Assembly: GCA_019424645.1 (NCBI GenBank) | Contig: JAHYZB010000060.1 | Span: forward strand, 89,577 to 106,245 | Source of the DNA: Oxalobacter formigenes | GTDB lineage: Bacteria > Pseudomonadota > Gammaproteobacteria > Burkholderiales > Burkholderiaceae_D | Reading direction: 5' to 3' | DNA: 16,669 bases | Shown here: in pieces, positions 7,511 through 15,036 of the stretch | Position numbering within the stretch: the stretch's first letter is position 1 | How the letters are laid out: every line of letters starts with the position of its first letter | The notes under the pieces: model-generated | The model's database searches: none | What the model was told of the DNA's origin: nothing | The model's input: the letters and a program-made list of their open reading frames with translations, nothing else | Translations under genes and position numbers: made by a program

Positions 7511-7554
7511 AAGGCTTTGCCTGCCGGTTACGGCTGTCTGGATGGTTCACTCTC

Positions 7555-9513
7555 ATGTCGAGTCTGAACGATAGCGAACGCGAGCTCCACCAATTCCGCA
7601 ACCGGATTGCGGCATTGGTTGTGTTCATTCTGGTCTGTTTCTTCTTTTTGCTGCTTCGCTTCGTCTGGGTACAGATCGTGCGACACAGCAACTATGTTGC
7701 ACAGGCTGAAGAAAACAGGATCTCGATCGTACCGACCATGCCGAGTCGAGGCATTATCATGGACCGGAACGGTGTCATTCTTGCCAATAATTATTCGGCT
7801 TATACTCTTGAAATCACCCCTGCCAAAATTGGTGCCAAACTGGAAGATGTGATCGAGGAACTGTCCCAGATTATTGAAATCACTCCACGTGACAGGAAAC
7901 GGTTCAAAAAGCGGATGGAGGAAGCCAAACGCTTCGAAAGTATCGTTTTGAAAGCCAAGCTGACCGATGAAGAGGTGGCCCGTTTTTCCGTCCAGCGATA
8001 TCGGTTTCCGGGAGTGGAAGTCCAGGCGCGTATGTTCCGGCAATATCCGCTTGGTGATGTCGCATCGCATGTGATCGGATACATCGGCCGTATGAGCCAG
8101 AAAGATCTCGACAATCTGCCGGAAGAGGAAGAAACGAACTATCAGGGAACGACCCATTACGGCAAGGAAGGGATTGAAAAGAGTTACGAACGCATTCTCC
8201 ACGGTTCTACCGGCTACGAGGAAATGGAAGTGGCAGCCAGCGGGCGCGCGGTCAGAACGCTTTCCACCCATCCTACCATTCCGGGGAACAATCTGGTTCT
8301 CTCTATCGATATTGAATTGCAAAAAGTCGTTGAAAATGCATTTGGCAACCGGCGTGGTGCCCTGATCGCCATGGATCCATCCACAGGGGAAGTTTTGGCC
8401 TATGTATCGAAGCCGACATTCGATCCGAACCTGTTTGTCGATGGTATCGACCAGCAAAACTGGGATGAGTTGAACACCTCGACTAACAAGCCACTGATCA
8501 ATCGCCCTATCCGGGGCGCCTATCCTCCGGGATCGACCTATAAGCCGTTTATGGCACTGGCGGCACTTGAACTCGGATACCGGAAACCAACTGACGCGAT
8601 CAGCGACCCGGGCTATTTCGAATACGGTAACCATCGTTTCCGTGATGACAAGAAAGGCGGTCATGGCATTGTCGACATGTACAAATCCATTGTCCAGTCG
8701 TGTGATACCTACTATTATGTCCTTGCCGCCCAGATGGGTGTCGATACCATGCATGATTTCATGAAGCAGTTCGGTTTCGGAGAATTGACTGGCATCGATC
8801 TCGCTCATGAAAAAAAAGGCATTCTTCCATCGACAGAATGGAAACGCAATGCCTACAAAAATCCGAATCAGAAAAAATGGTATGCCGGTGAAACGATTTC
8901 GCTGGGTATCGGACAGGGATACAATACTTTCACGCCTCTTCAACTGGCTTATGCAACCGCCTTGCTGGTCAACGACGGTTCAGCCGCCCGTCCTCATCTG
9001 GTCAAGGATATCGAGGATGGTATGAGTCATGAACGCCGTCCGGTGACGACAGAAACGGTGAAACTTAATCTGAAGCAGGAAAATATCGACGTGATCAAGC
9101 GGGCAATGGTGGGTGTGATGAAAGAAGGGACTGCCGCCCGGGTTTTTGGCGGTACAGGTTATACAGCAGGCGGCAAGACGGGTACTGCGCAGGTGATCAC
9201 AATCGGCAAGAATGAGAAATACAATGCGGCCGCACTGGCTGAACACAAACGGGATCATGCCCTTTTTACGGCTTTTGCTCCTGTGGACAATCCGAAGATA
9301 GTGATTGCCCTGATTGTTGAGAATGGAGGATTCGGAGCTTCTGCTGCCGCTCCGATCGCCCGCAAGGCAATGGATTATTTCTTCTACGGCAAAAAATCGG
9401 CTCCTGAAGCCGTCCAGTCGGGTAACGACGATGCGTATCCTGAAGATCCGGATGATTCACAACCGGTATTGTTGCCGCCGGATTCCGATGAAGACGGTAA
9501 CGACGAGGGTTGA
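7555..9513 (+). CDS. mrdA: Peptidoglycan DD-transpeptidase PBP2
   Basis: PBP2 is the class B penicillin-binding protein that cross-links side-wall peptidoglycan polymerised by RodA. The 652-residue protein has a short cytoplasmic N-terminus and one membrane span at about residues 18-38. The dimerisation/pedestal domain follows (SRGIIMDRNGVILANN at 64-79, YPLGDVASHVIGYIG at 164-178). The transpeptidase domain carries the three active-site motifs: STYK (catalytic S327), SCD (382-384, the SxD form usual in PBP2) and KTG (541-543). The C-terminal 35 or so residues form a very acidic, proline-rich, low-complexity tail in the periplasm, longer than in E. coli. The ATG at 7555 has only a weak GGA about 12 nt upstream, but the N-terminus matches family members. 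rodA follows after 8 nt. Confidence 0.96.
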   Translation: MSSLNDSERELHQFRNRIAALVVFILVCFFFLLLRFVWVQIVRHSNYVAQAEENRISIVPTMPSRGIIMDRNGVILANNYSAYTLEITPAKIGAKLEDVIEELSQIIEITPRDRKRFKKRMEEAKRFESIVLKAKLTDEEVARFSVQRYRFPGVEVQARMFRQYPLGDVASHVIGYIGRMSQKDLDNLPEEEETNYQGTTHYGKEGIEKSYERILHGSTGYEEMEVAASGRAVRTLSTHPTIPGNNLVLSIDIELQKVVENAFGNRRGALIAMDPSTGEVLAYVSKPTFDPNLFVDGIDQQNWDELNTSTNKPLINRPIRGAYPPGSTYKPFMALAALELGYRKPTDAISDPGYFEYGNHRFRDDKKGGHGIVDMYKSIVQSCDTYYYVLAAQMGVDTMHDFMKQFGFGELTGIDLAHEKKGILPSTEWKRNAYKNPNQKKWYAGETISLGIGQGYNTFTPLQLAYATALLVNDGSAARPHLVKDIEDGMSHERRPVTTETVKLNLKQENIDVIKRAMVGVMKEGTAARVFGGTGYTAGGKTGTAQVITIGKNEKYNAAALAEHKRDHALFTAFAPVDNPKIVIALIVENGGFGASAAAPIARKAMDYFFYGKKSAPEAVQSGNDDAYPEDPDDSQPVLLPPDSDEDGNDEG

Positions 9514-9521
9514 GGTTAAAC

Positions 9522-10634
9522 ATGGATATTCCTGATAAAGACACTCTTCTGACGCGACTGAAACATTACCTTAGCGTTTTTGACGGACCGCTCGCGCTGA
9601 TCATTTTTCTGATCATGTCGGTAGGGATTATCACACTATATTCGGCCGGTATCGATTTTCCCGGACGAGTTGAAGATCAGCTCAGGAATATCATTTTCGG
9701 GTTCATCATTATGTGGATCGCCGCCAGCGTACCACCACAGACGCTCATGCGTTTTGCCGTGCCTGTTTATACCTTCGGTATTGCGTTATTGCTGGCAGTA
9801 GCGGCATTCGGGCTTGTCAAAAAAGGCGCGCGTCGCTGGCTGAATGTCGGCATTGTCATTCAGCCGTCCGAAATCATGAAAATTGCCGTTCCTCTCATGC
9901 TGGCCTGGTTTTTCCAGAAAAGGGAAGGCCATCTTGGCTGGCGTGAATATGGAATTGCTTTCGTTTTACTGGCTATCCCTGCCGGATTGATCATGAAACA
10001 GCCCGATCTGGGAACGGCGTTGCTGGTGGCCGCAACCGGTTTTTACGTCATCTTTCTCGCAGGGCTTGCCTGGAAAGTCATTATTTCCCTGTTTGTGGCC
10101 GGGCTGGCCTGTTTGCCGATTGTCTGGACACTGCTACACGATTACCAGCGTCACAGGGTGATGATGCTGATCGATCCGACATCCGACCCATTGGGAAAGG
10201 GATTTCACATCATCCAGTCTGTCATTGCCATCGGCTCCGGAGGCATAACCGGAAAGGGCTGGTTGCATGGGACCCAGGCTTATCTGCATTTCATCCCTGA
10301 ACGGACAACAGACTTCATCTTTGCCGTTTTTGCCGAGGAATTTGGTCTTATCGGCAACCTGATTCTGATGGTACTGTATCTTTGCCTGATAGGACGCGGA
10401 CTGATGATTGCACTGAATGCGTCGTCCCTGTTTTCCCGTTTGCTGGCAGGTGCCATTACGATGATGTTTTTCATGTATGCATTCGTCAATATGGGAATGG
10501 TCAGCGGTATTCTGCCGGTTGTCGGGGTGCCTTTGCCATTCATGAGTTATGGTGGTACTGCGATGGTGACACTCGGGTTAGGAGCGGGCATTCTCATGAG
10601 TATCCAGCGCCATCGCAAGCTCGTCCAGACCTGA
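9522..10634 (+). CDS. rodA: Peptidoglycan glycosyltransferase RodA (SEDS family)
   Basis: RodA polymerises glycan strands from lipid II in the inner membrane, working as a pair with PBP2. The 370-residue protein, the same length as E. coli RodA, has about ten membrane segments. Conserved blocks are GARRWLNVGIVIQPSEIMKI (102-121), KQPDLGTALL (159-168), the HFIPERTTDFIFAVFAEEFG segment (256-275) with the catalytic-type aspartate D264, and the C-terminal GVPLPFMSYGGTAM motif. The frame also offers a TTG at 9510, but I chose the ATG at 9522. It is preceded by GAGG with 6-nt spacing, and that GAGG overlaps the mrdA stop codon, which suggests translational coupling and matched PBP2:RodA synthesis. 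I see no terminator after it. Confidence 0.96.
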   Translation: MDIPDKDTLLTRLKHYLSVFDGPLALIIFLIMSVGIITLYSAGIDFPGRVEDQLRNIIFGFIIMWIAASVPPQTLMRFAVPVYTFGIALLLAVAAFGLVKKGARRWLNVGIVIQPSEIMKIAVPLMLAWFFQKREGHLGWREYGIAFVLLAIPAGLIMKQPDLGTALLVAATGFYVIFLAGLAWKVIISLFVAGLACLPIVWTLLHDYQRHRVMMLIDPTSDPLGKGFHIIQSVIAIGSGGITGKGWLHGTQAYLHFIPERTTDFIFAVFAEEFGLIGNLILMVLYLCLIGRGLMIALNASSLFSRLLAGAITMMFFMYAFVNMGMVSGILPVVGVPLPFMSYGGTAMVTLGLGAGILMSIQRHRKLVQT

Positions 10635-10694
10635 TTTTTCCCGCTTTCGTTGCATTTTTTTACCACAATCCTGATGTTTGACACCTGCGGCCGA

Positions 10695-10723
10695 TGAAAA
10701 AAGGCAAGAAGTTGGGTTATACT
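10695..10723 (+). promoter_or_regulatory. Weak promoter candidate upstream of rlpA
   Basis: TATACT (10718-10723, 5 of 6) has only TGAAAA at the -35 position with a 17-nt spacer. It lies in the 196-nt gap between rodA and rlpA, which contains several T-runs but no clear terminator hairpin. rlpA may be expressed from here, by readthrough from rodA, or both. Confidence 0.25.
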
Positions 10724-10830
10724 TTGAGTAAATACTTAGCTTTTGACGCTAATTGTTTCATTTTTCATTGTTTTTAGAGAACGATCCATCTGTTTTTTCC
10801 AGGCTTCGTTTTTTATAAGGCTGAATCAAG

Positions 10831-11721
10831 ATGTTATCTCTGAAAAATCATAAATGTCTCGTAATGACGGCCATTCTGGCGTCAGCCTTTGTGCTGATTT
10901 TGTCAGGATGTGGCACGACACCGACAACGTCCGGCAAGGTCGCTTCCAAAAAGGCAGGAAAAATCAAATCCCAAAAGGGCGGAGGTTACTATCTCGACGA
11001 TGGCCCGATGGATGAAATTCCGGATAATCTGATGGAAGTACCCGATGCCGTTCCAAGAGTAGAGTCCATTCGTGGAGCAACAGCTAAACCTTACGTCGTT
11101 TTCGGACAGACTTATACGCCCATGACGGAACTGCAGCATTACAAAAAATCGGGTATTGGCAGCTGGTATGGCAAGAAATTCCACGGCCAGAAAACGTCTT
11201 CAGGCGAACCCTACGATATGTTTGCGATGACCGCGGCGCATCCGACCCTTCCGATTCCAAGTTATGCCCGTGTAACGAGTCTTGAAACCGGCAGGCAGGT
11301 TATCGTCAAGGTCAACGATCGCGGTCCGTTTCTCTCCAGTCGTATTATTGACCTTTCCTACACGGCTGCTTTCAAGCTTGGCTATCTGAACAAGGGGAGT
11401 GGACAGGTTCAGGTGGAACTACTCTTGCCGGATGAAATCGAGCGTATCAATCTTGCCAGGAACAATGCCTATTCGCCAATCGACAAACCGGTAGTCGTCG
11501 CAAAAGCGCCAGTTCAGCAGACAAGGACGGAAGTGGCAGCCAATACAGCCAAACCGGCCGCACAGTCTGTCAGCAAAGTCTCTTCAGCAGGGCCGGGGTA
11601 TTATCTCCAGCTGGGCGCTTATCAGGAAGCTGGAAATGCACAATCCTATCAGGCAAAATTTGCCCTGAATATGGCGCACAAGTTGCCATCACTGGAAATT
11701 GTTGGCCGGCCCATACCCTAG
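10831..11721 (+). CDS. rlpA: RlpA-like septal lytic transglycosylase lipoprotein, SPOR domain frameshifted
   Basis: RlpA proteins are outer-membrane lipoproteins that cleave glycan strands lacking stem peptides. The first 30 residues form a lipoprotein signal with lipobox LSGC (C27); G at +2 agrees with outer-membrane sorting. The double-psi beta-barrel domain (about 108-200) keeps GSWYGKKFHGQKTSSGEPYDM with E126 and VNDRGPF with D163, the positions reported as important in Pseudomonas RlpA. A Pro/Ala/Gln-rich linker leads to a SPOR domain that begins well (GYYLQLGAYQEAGNAQSYQ, from 257) but stops at residue 296 after the odd tail GRPIP. The remaining SPOR residues are readable one frame over, to 11794. 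The catalytic domain should fold, but septal glycan binding is probably lost. The gene follows rodA, a common pairing. Confidence 0.9.
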   Translation: MLSLKNHKCLVMTAILASAFVLILSGCGTTPTTSGKVASKKAGKIKSQKGGGYYLDDGPMDEIPDNLMEVPDAVPRVESIRGATAKPYVVFGQTYTPMTELQHYKKSGIGSWYGKKFHGQKTSSGEPYDMFAMTAAHPTLPIPSYARVTSLETGRQVIVKVNDRGPFLSSRIIDLSYTAAFKLGYLNKGSGQVQVELLLPDEIERINLARNNAYSPIDKPVVVAKAPVQQTRTEVAANTAKPAAQSVSKVSSAGPGYYLQLGAYQEAGNAQSYQAKFALNMAHKLPSLEIVGRPIP

Positions 11722-11794
11722 CCTGGCGGATGCGACGCAAGCGGTGGAAGAAATGAAAAGCATGGGAACGAAATCTTTTGTCGTGCGTCGCTAG
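11705..11794 (+). pseudogene. Out-of-frame 3' remainder of the rlpA SPOR domain
   Basis: Shifted by +1 from the rlpA frame, this stretch encodes AGPYPSLADATQAVEEMKSM followed by GTKSFVVRR and a TAG stop. That is the expected C-terminal half of a SPOR domain (GPYxSxxxA...MK..G...FVV). It overlaps the end of the open rlpA frame. About ten residues normally found between the two halves, including the third beta strand, appear to be absent. A deletion of length 2 modulo 3 therefore fits better than a one-base insertion. It has no start or ribosome site of its own. Confidence 0.8.
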
Positions 11795-11813
11795 TGATAT
11801 TTTGAAATCCAAT

Positions 11814-11843
11814 AAAAAAGGCAGGAATCATTCCTGCCTTTTT
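11814..11843. terminator. Bidirectional terminator between rlpA and dksA
   Basis: AAAAAAGGCAGGAAT, one central C, and ATTCCTGCCTTTTT form a near-perfect inverted repeat with an A-run and a T-run on opposite arms. It lies 19 nt after the stop of the rlpA remnant and 14 nt past the dksA stop, serving two convergent genes. Confidence 0.92.
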
Positions 11844-11857
11844 GATGTCCGAATTGC

Positions 11858-12301
11858 TCAATCGCCGTACAGTTTCTGTTTGAGTTCACGACGCTGTTGT
11901 GCCTCGAGAGACAAGGTCGCTGTCGGACGGGCCAGTAATCTGGCAACGCCGATAGGTTCGCCGGTTTCAACGCACCATCCGTAATCTCCCGTATCAATAC
12001 TGGCGATCGATTGCTGAACTTTCTTCAGCAGTTTACGTTCGCGGTCACGGGTTCTCAGTTCAAGAGCATGTTCCTCTTCAATTGTCGCGCGATCGGCCGG
12101 ATCAGGAACCAGCGTTGTTTCACGCAGGTTTTCGGTTGTCTGGCCAGCGTTCTTGATAAGATCCTGTTCCAGTTTCTGGAGGCGATCCTTGAAAAAGGCA
12201 AGCTGAGCCGAATTCATATAATCGTCTTCACTCATTTTCAGAACTTCGTCTTCAGTGAGTAAAGGAGTCGTCGGTGTCGGTTTTTTCGTTTTGGTATTCA
12301 C
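11858..12301 (-). CDS. dksA: DksA/TraR-family RNA polymerase-binding factor, single-cysteine type
   Basis: DksA enters the RNA polymerase secondary channel and works with ppGpp in the stringent response. The 147-residue protein has the coiled-coil body with the tip motif D67-x-x-D70-x-A72, matching E. coli D71/D74/A76, and ends in the GEPIG...RLLARPTATL module. Of the four zinc ligands of E. coli DksA only the first is present (C110); the others are T113, S131 and A134, so a stable zinc finger is not expected. I chose the GTG at 12301 because AAGGA lies about 10 nt upstream. A TTG at 12349 is in frame but has no good ribosome site. The gene lies 168 nt downstream of the COG0523 GTPase and has its own promoter candidate. 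Confidence 0.93.
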   Translation of the reverse strand: MNTKTKKPTPTTPLLTEDEVLKMSEDDYMNSAQLAFFKDRLQKLEQDLIKNAGQTTENLRETTLVPDPADRATIEEEHALELRTRDRERKLLKKVQQSIASIDTGDYGWCVETGEPIGVARLLARPTATLSLEAQQRRELKQKLYGD

Positions 12302-12396
12302 GTTACTTTTTTCCTTTGCCTCAATAGATAAATTTTCAATAACCGGCAACTTATTGCGGCATGTATTGCACTATGGATTGAAATACCCTGCAATTA

Positions 12397-12425
12397 AATT
12401 TAATCGACTAGATGACATCTGTCAA
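12397..12425 (-). promoter_or_regulatory. Candidate sigma70 promoter for dksA
   Basis: On the minus strand a perfect TTGACA (12425-12420), a 17-nt spacer and TAAATT (12402-12397, 4 of 6) lie between the GTPase gene and dksA. The start would be near 12390, leaving a leader of about 90 nt before the GTG. This makes separate transcription of dksA plausible. Confidence 0.5.
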
Positions 12426-12469
12426 AAGCCGCCGTTAATTTTTTCAAAAAAAGCGGTTCGACGATCAAT

Positions 12470-13492
12470 TCAGTCTGCAAGACTATCACGGAGCCCTTCC
12501 ACAAAAATTGTCTTAGGTAGGTTTTTGCCAATAAAAACCATTTTACTTTCCGGAGGGTGGTTTTCATCCCACTTTTCGACGATATCTGTCCCCATCAATT
12601 GCTGAACTCCCTGGAAAACGACTTTTCTGTCGGCATCTTTCATATATAGCACACCTTTGTAGCGTAGCATCTGGGTGCCGTACAAGGTAATCATTCTGTC
12701 GAAAAAATCGTTGAGCCGGTTTGGATCGAACGGCTTTTCGCTGTGAAAAACAAATGAGTTGATATCGTCGAGATCATGATGGGAACATGCACAGTCATGT
12801 CCACATTCATGGTGGTCATGATGATGATCGTGATGAGCATGGTCTTTTTCATCAATGCCGACTTTCGAACTCAGATTGAATCCGTGTACGTCCAGCACTT
12901 CTGCCACGTCAACTCTGCCAAAGTCAACGATATGTATCGGGGCATGCGGATTTATGTGTCGAATCCGGCGAGACAGGATTTCGACATCTTCGTTACTCAC
13001 CAGATCGGTTTTTGAAATCAAAAGCCTGTCGGCGTAGCCAACCTGTTGACGTGCCTGTTCGTATTCGTCAAGTTGTTGCATGGCAAAGACCGCATCCATC
13101 AGGGTCACGATGCCATCGATCATATATTCGCTTGCAACAGTATCTTCGATAAAAAAAGTCTGTGCAACCGGACCCGGATCGGCAAGTCCTGTCGTTTCGA
13201 TAACGACCCGGTCAAAATTGAGTTCGCCGATTTTTCGCTTGTTTGCAAGTGTACCCAGAGCCGTCACAAGATCGGAACGGATGGTGCAGCAAATACAGCC
13301 GTTACTCATCTCGACAATTTGTTCGGCATCGTCCTGAACAAGAAGATTGCTGTCAATATTTTCTTCACCGAATTCATTTTCGATGACGGCAATACGTTGC
13401 TTGTGATTGTTGTCTTTGAGAATACGGTTTAAGAGGGTGGTCTTTCCGGCCCCCAGAAATCCGGTGATGATCGTAACAGGTATCAGTGACAT
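12470..13492 (-). CDS. COG0523 (CobW/YjiA-like) metal-chaperone GTPase
   Basis: COG0523 proteins are G3E-family P-loop GTPases that insert or traffic metals, often zinc. The 340-residue protein has Walker A GFLGAGKT (11-18), the subfamily's CxCC metal site as GCICC (65-69), the ETTGLADP switch segment (99-106), a SKTD base-recognition motif (160-163) and a C-terminal CobW_C domain from about 245. Between the domains lies a His/Asp/Cys-rich loop (218-239: HAHHDHHHDHHECGHDCACSHH with neighbours), a likely metal-binding stretch and typical of the zinc-linked members. The start at 13492 gives the canonical short N-terminus, although its ribosome site is weak. The specific client or metal cannot be read from sequence, so no gene symbol is given. 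It lies upstream of dksA on the same strand. Confidence 0.93.
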   Translation of the reverse strand: MSLIPVTIITGFLGAGKTTLLNRILKDNNHKQRIAVIENEFGEENIDSNLLVQDDAEQIVEMSNGCICCTIRSDLVTALGTLANKRKIGELNFDRVVIETTGLADPGPVAQTFFIEDTVASEYMIDGIVTLMDAVFAMQQLDEYEQARQQVGYADRLLISKTDLVSNEDVEILSRRIRHINPHAPIHIVDFGRVDVAEVLDVHGFNLSSKVGIDEKDHAHHDHHHDHHECGHDCACSHHDLDDINSFVFHSEKPFDPNRLNDFFDRMITLYGTQMLRYKGVLYMKDADRKVVFQGVQQLMGTDIVEKWDENHPPESKMVFIGKNLPKTIFVEGLRDSLAD

Positions 13493-13863
13493 ATTGGCAT
13501 GGCCCGGTTTATCAGTTTAGTGGGTCAGAACTGGCCAATGAGCCAAGAAACAGACCCGGCTTCAGGACGAAGAGTATGCACCGGTTCTTGTTTGAAAATC
13601 AAGTATTCCCGATTTTGTGTATTTGTCTGTAATGAGAAAAAACGGACGTTTAAGGGCCGGATGCTGTAAAAACAGGAGAGAGGAAAGATTTATCGAGAAT
13701 GAACTCAAAAGTAAACTGTTGTAAAAATGCCTCTCTTTTAGTGACAAAAGAACCGCTAAGGCTTTCAAAAGGAGATGGGTATGTTTCTCGTCAAATGGCA
13801 AAAAAAAGTTTTGCAAATAATGAACATGACTTTTGTCTTCATTCACTTTATATAGGTAAAACA
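13493..13863. other. Intergenic region between the COG0523 GTPase and the first porin
   Basis: This 371-nt divergent region must hold the promoters of both genes. On the minus strand TTGATT and CATACT (18-nt spacing, 8 of 12) is a weak candidate for the GTPase. On the plus strand the part nearest the porin is AT-rich, with TATATA at 13849-13854 but no matching -35. I see no Zur-like palindrome, no terminator and no convincing small gene. The frame upstream of the porin is open to 13699 but does not look coding. Confidence 0.6.
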
Positions 13864-14988
13864 ATGAAAAAAACTCTTATTGCATTAGCTATCATGGGTG
13901 CGTCGGCAGGTGCTGCATACGCTCAATCCCATGTGACCATTTATGGTGTCGTTGATACCGGCCTGATCAAGGAAACCGGTACCGACGTTCGTATGGGCAG
14001 CAATGTTGACAGCCGTCTTGGATTCCGTGGCGTTGAAGATCTGGGTTCAAATATGAAAGCGACTTTTGAGCTGGAACGTCGTTTCAACCTGAACGATGGT
14101 ACACAGAACAATCCTCCAGAATTCGATATCAACAATCCAATCACTAACGTTGCCGGTCTGGAAAGCACTGACAGAACAAACTGGAATTACAATGATTTCA
14201 TTAGTGGAAAGAGAGTTGACTGGGTTGGTGCTGCCAATGTCGGTCTGAAAGGTGACGCATGGGGCCAGGTCCGTCTGGGGCGTGTCAACAACCTGTCGGT
14301 TGAAACCTTCCGCATGCTGGATCCGTTCAACCAGTACGGTGTCGGCGCATCCCTGACCAAGGCCAATATTCTGCGTTCCGAACAGCTCAGCAACACTATC
14401 CGTTACGACAGCCCATCCTGGAGCGGTTTCGGCTTCGGTGCGACCTATACTTTAGGCCAGAACAGCAAAGGCAGTACTCCATCCGCTCTCTTTTACAATC
14501 AGATTGGCAATGATGGTTGGGCAGTCAACCTGAAATATGACAACGGTCCTATCCTGCTCCTGGCCAACTATGACAGAGCGGCCGATTCCAACGATTCCTA
14601 TACCTGGAACGTGGGTGGTGCATACAGCTATGCCGGCTTCAAGGTTTCGCTGGGCTATCAGGATTCCAGATTCAAACTGTTTGAAGCATCTGGTAACGGT
14701 GCCCTGAAAGAAAAAGACTGGATCGTCGGCCTGCAATACAAGACCGGTCCTCATACCGTCGGCGCATCGTATAACCGCGGTAAAGTCGAAGCAGCTGGAA
14801 CGGCATTCGATGGAAGCACCAACAAATACGCTTTGGGCTATACCTACAGCATGTCCAAACGGACTTCCGTTTACGCTAACGTCGCTTATACCGATAACGA
14901 CGAGGATATCGCTGGCTGGTACAACCTGAACGGCTCAAACAGAGATTCCGTAACTGGTGTACAGCTTGGTATTACGCACAAGTTCTAA
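13864..14988 (+). CDS. General outer-membrane porin, first tandem copy
   Basis: This is a trimeric 16-strand beta-barrel general diffusion porin of the Burkholderiales type. The 374-residue precursor starts with MKKTLIALAIMGASAGAAYA, a signal peptide with AxA cleavage after residue 20. The mature protein opens QSHVTIYGVVDTGL and ends in GITHKF with the C-terminal phenylalanine used for barrel assembly. The ERRFNLNDGT and VNNLSVETFRMLDPF segments are shared with the second copy. Residues 81-118 and about 344-357 are clearly different and probably form surface loops. The ATG at 13864 is chosen over the longer open frame because it starts the signal peptide and has AGG 7 nt upstream. The gene is followed by its own terminator. 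Confidence 0.95.
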   Translation: MKKTLIALAIMGASAGAAYAQSHVTIYGVVDTGLIKETGTDVRMGSNVDSRLGFRGVEDLGSNMKATFELERRFNLNDGTQNNPPEFDINNPITNVAGLESTDRTNWNYNDFISGKRVDWVGAANVGLKGDAWGQVRLGRVNNLSVETFRMLDPFNQYGVGASLTKANILRSEQLSNTIRYDSPSWSGFGFGATYTLGQNSKGSTPSALFYNQIGNDGWAVNLKYDNGPILLLANYDRAADSNDSYTWNVGGAYSYAGFKVSLGYQDSRFKLFEASGNGALKEKDWIVGLQYKTGPHTVGASYNRGKVEAAGTAFDGSTNKYALGYTYSMSKRTSVYANVAYTDNDEDIAGWYNLNGSNRDSVTGVQLGITHKF

Positions 14989-15010
14989 AAATTCCGGTTT
15001 TTCGACTAGT

Positions 15011-15036
15011 AAAAAGGCAGCTTCGGCTGCCTTTTT
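15011..15036. terminator. Terminator after the first porin
   Basis: AAAAAGGCAGC-TTCG-GCTGCCTTTTT is a perfect stem with a UUCG tetraloop closed by C-G, followed by a T-run. It lies 22 nt after the stop of porin 1, so porin 2 should need its own promoter. Confidence 0.94.

Noticed and set aside
7528..8943. Long antisense open frame opposite mrdA
   Set aside because: It has no recognisable family, its composition mirrors the PBP2 codons, and the opposite strand carries all PBP2 active-site motifs.
9510..9521. TTG start for RodA overlapping the mrdA stop
   Set aside because: The ATG at 9522 has a clear GAGG at 6-nt spacing and gives the usual 370-residue length.
11705..11794. Programmed +1 frameshift in rlpA
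   Set aside because: There is no slippery run at the junction, and the joined SPOR domain would still lack about ten residues, so a deletion is the simpler reading.
12302..12349. TTG start giving a longer DksA
   Set aside because: No Shine-Dalgarno precedes it; the GTG at 12301 has AAGGA upstream and gives the typical length.
13493..13600. Zur-type operator upstream of the COG0523 GTPase
   Set aside because: I looked for an AT-rich palindrome of the GTTATA...TATAAC type and found none.
13699..13863. N-terminal extension of the first porin
   Set aside because: The extension has no family resemblance and would bury the signal peptide; the ATG at 13864 has an AGG ribosome site and a normal signal sequence.
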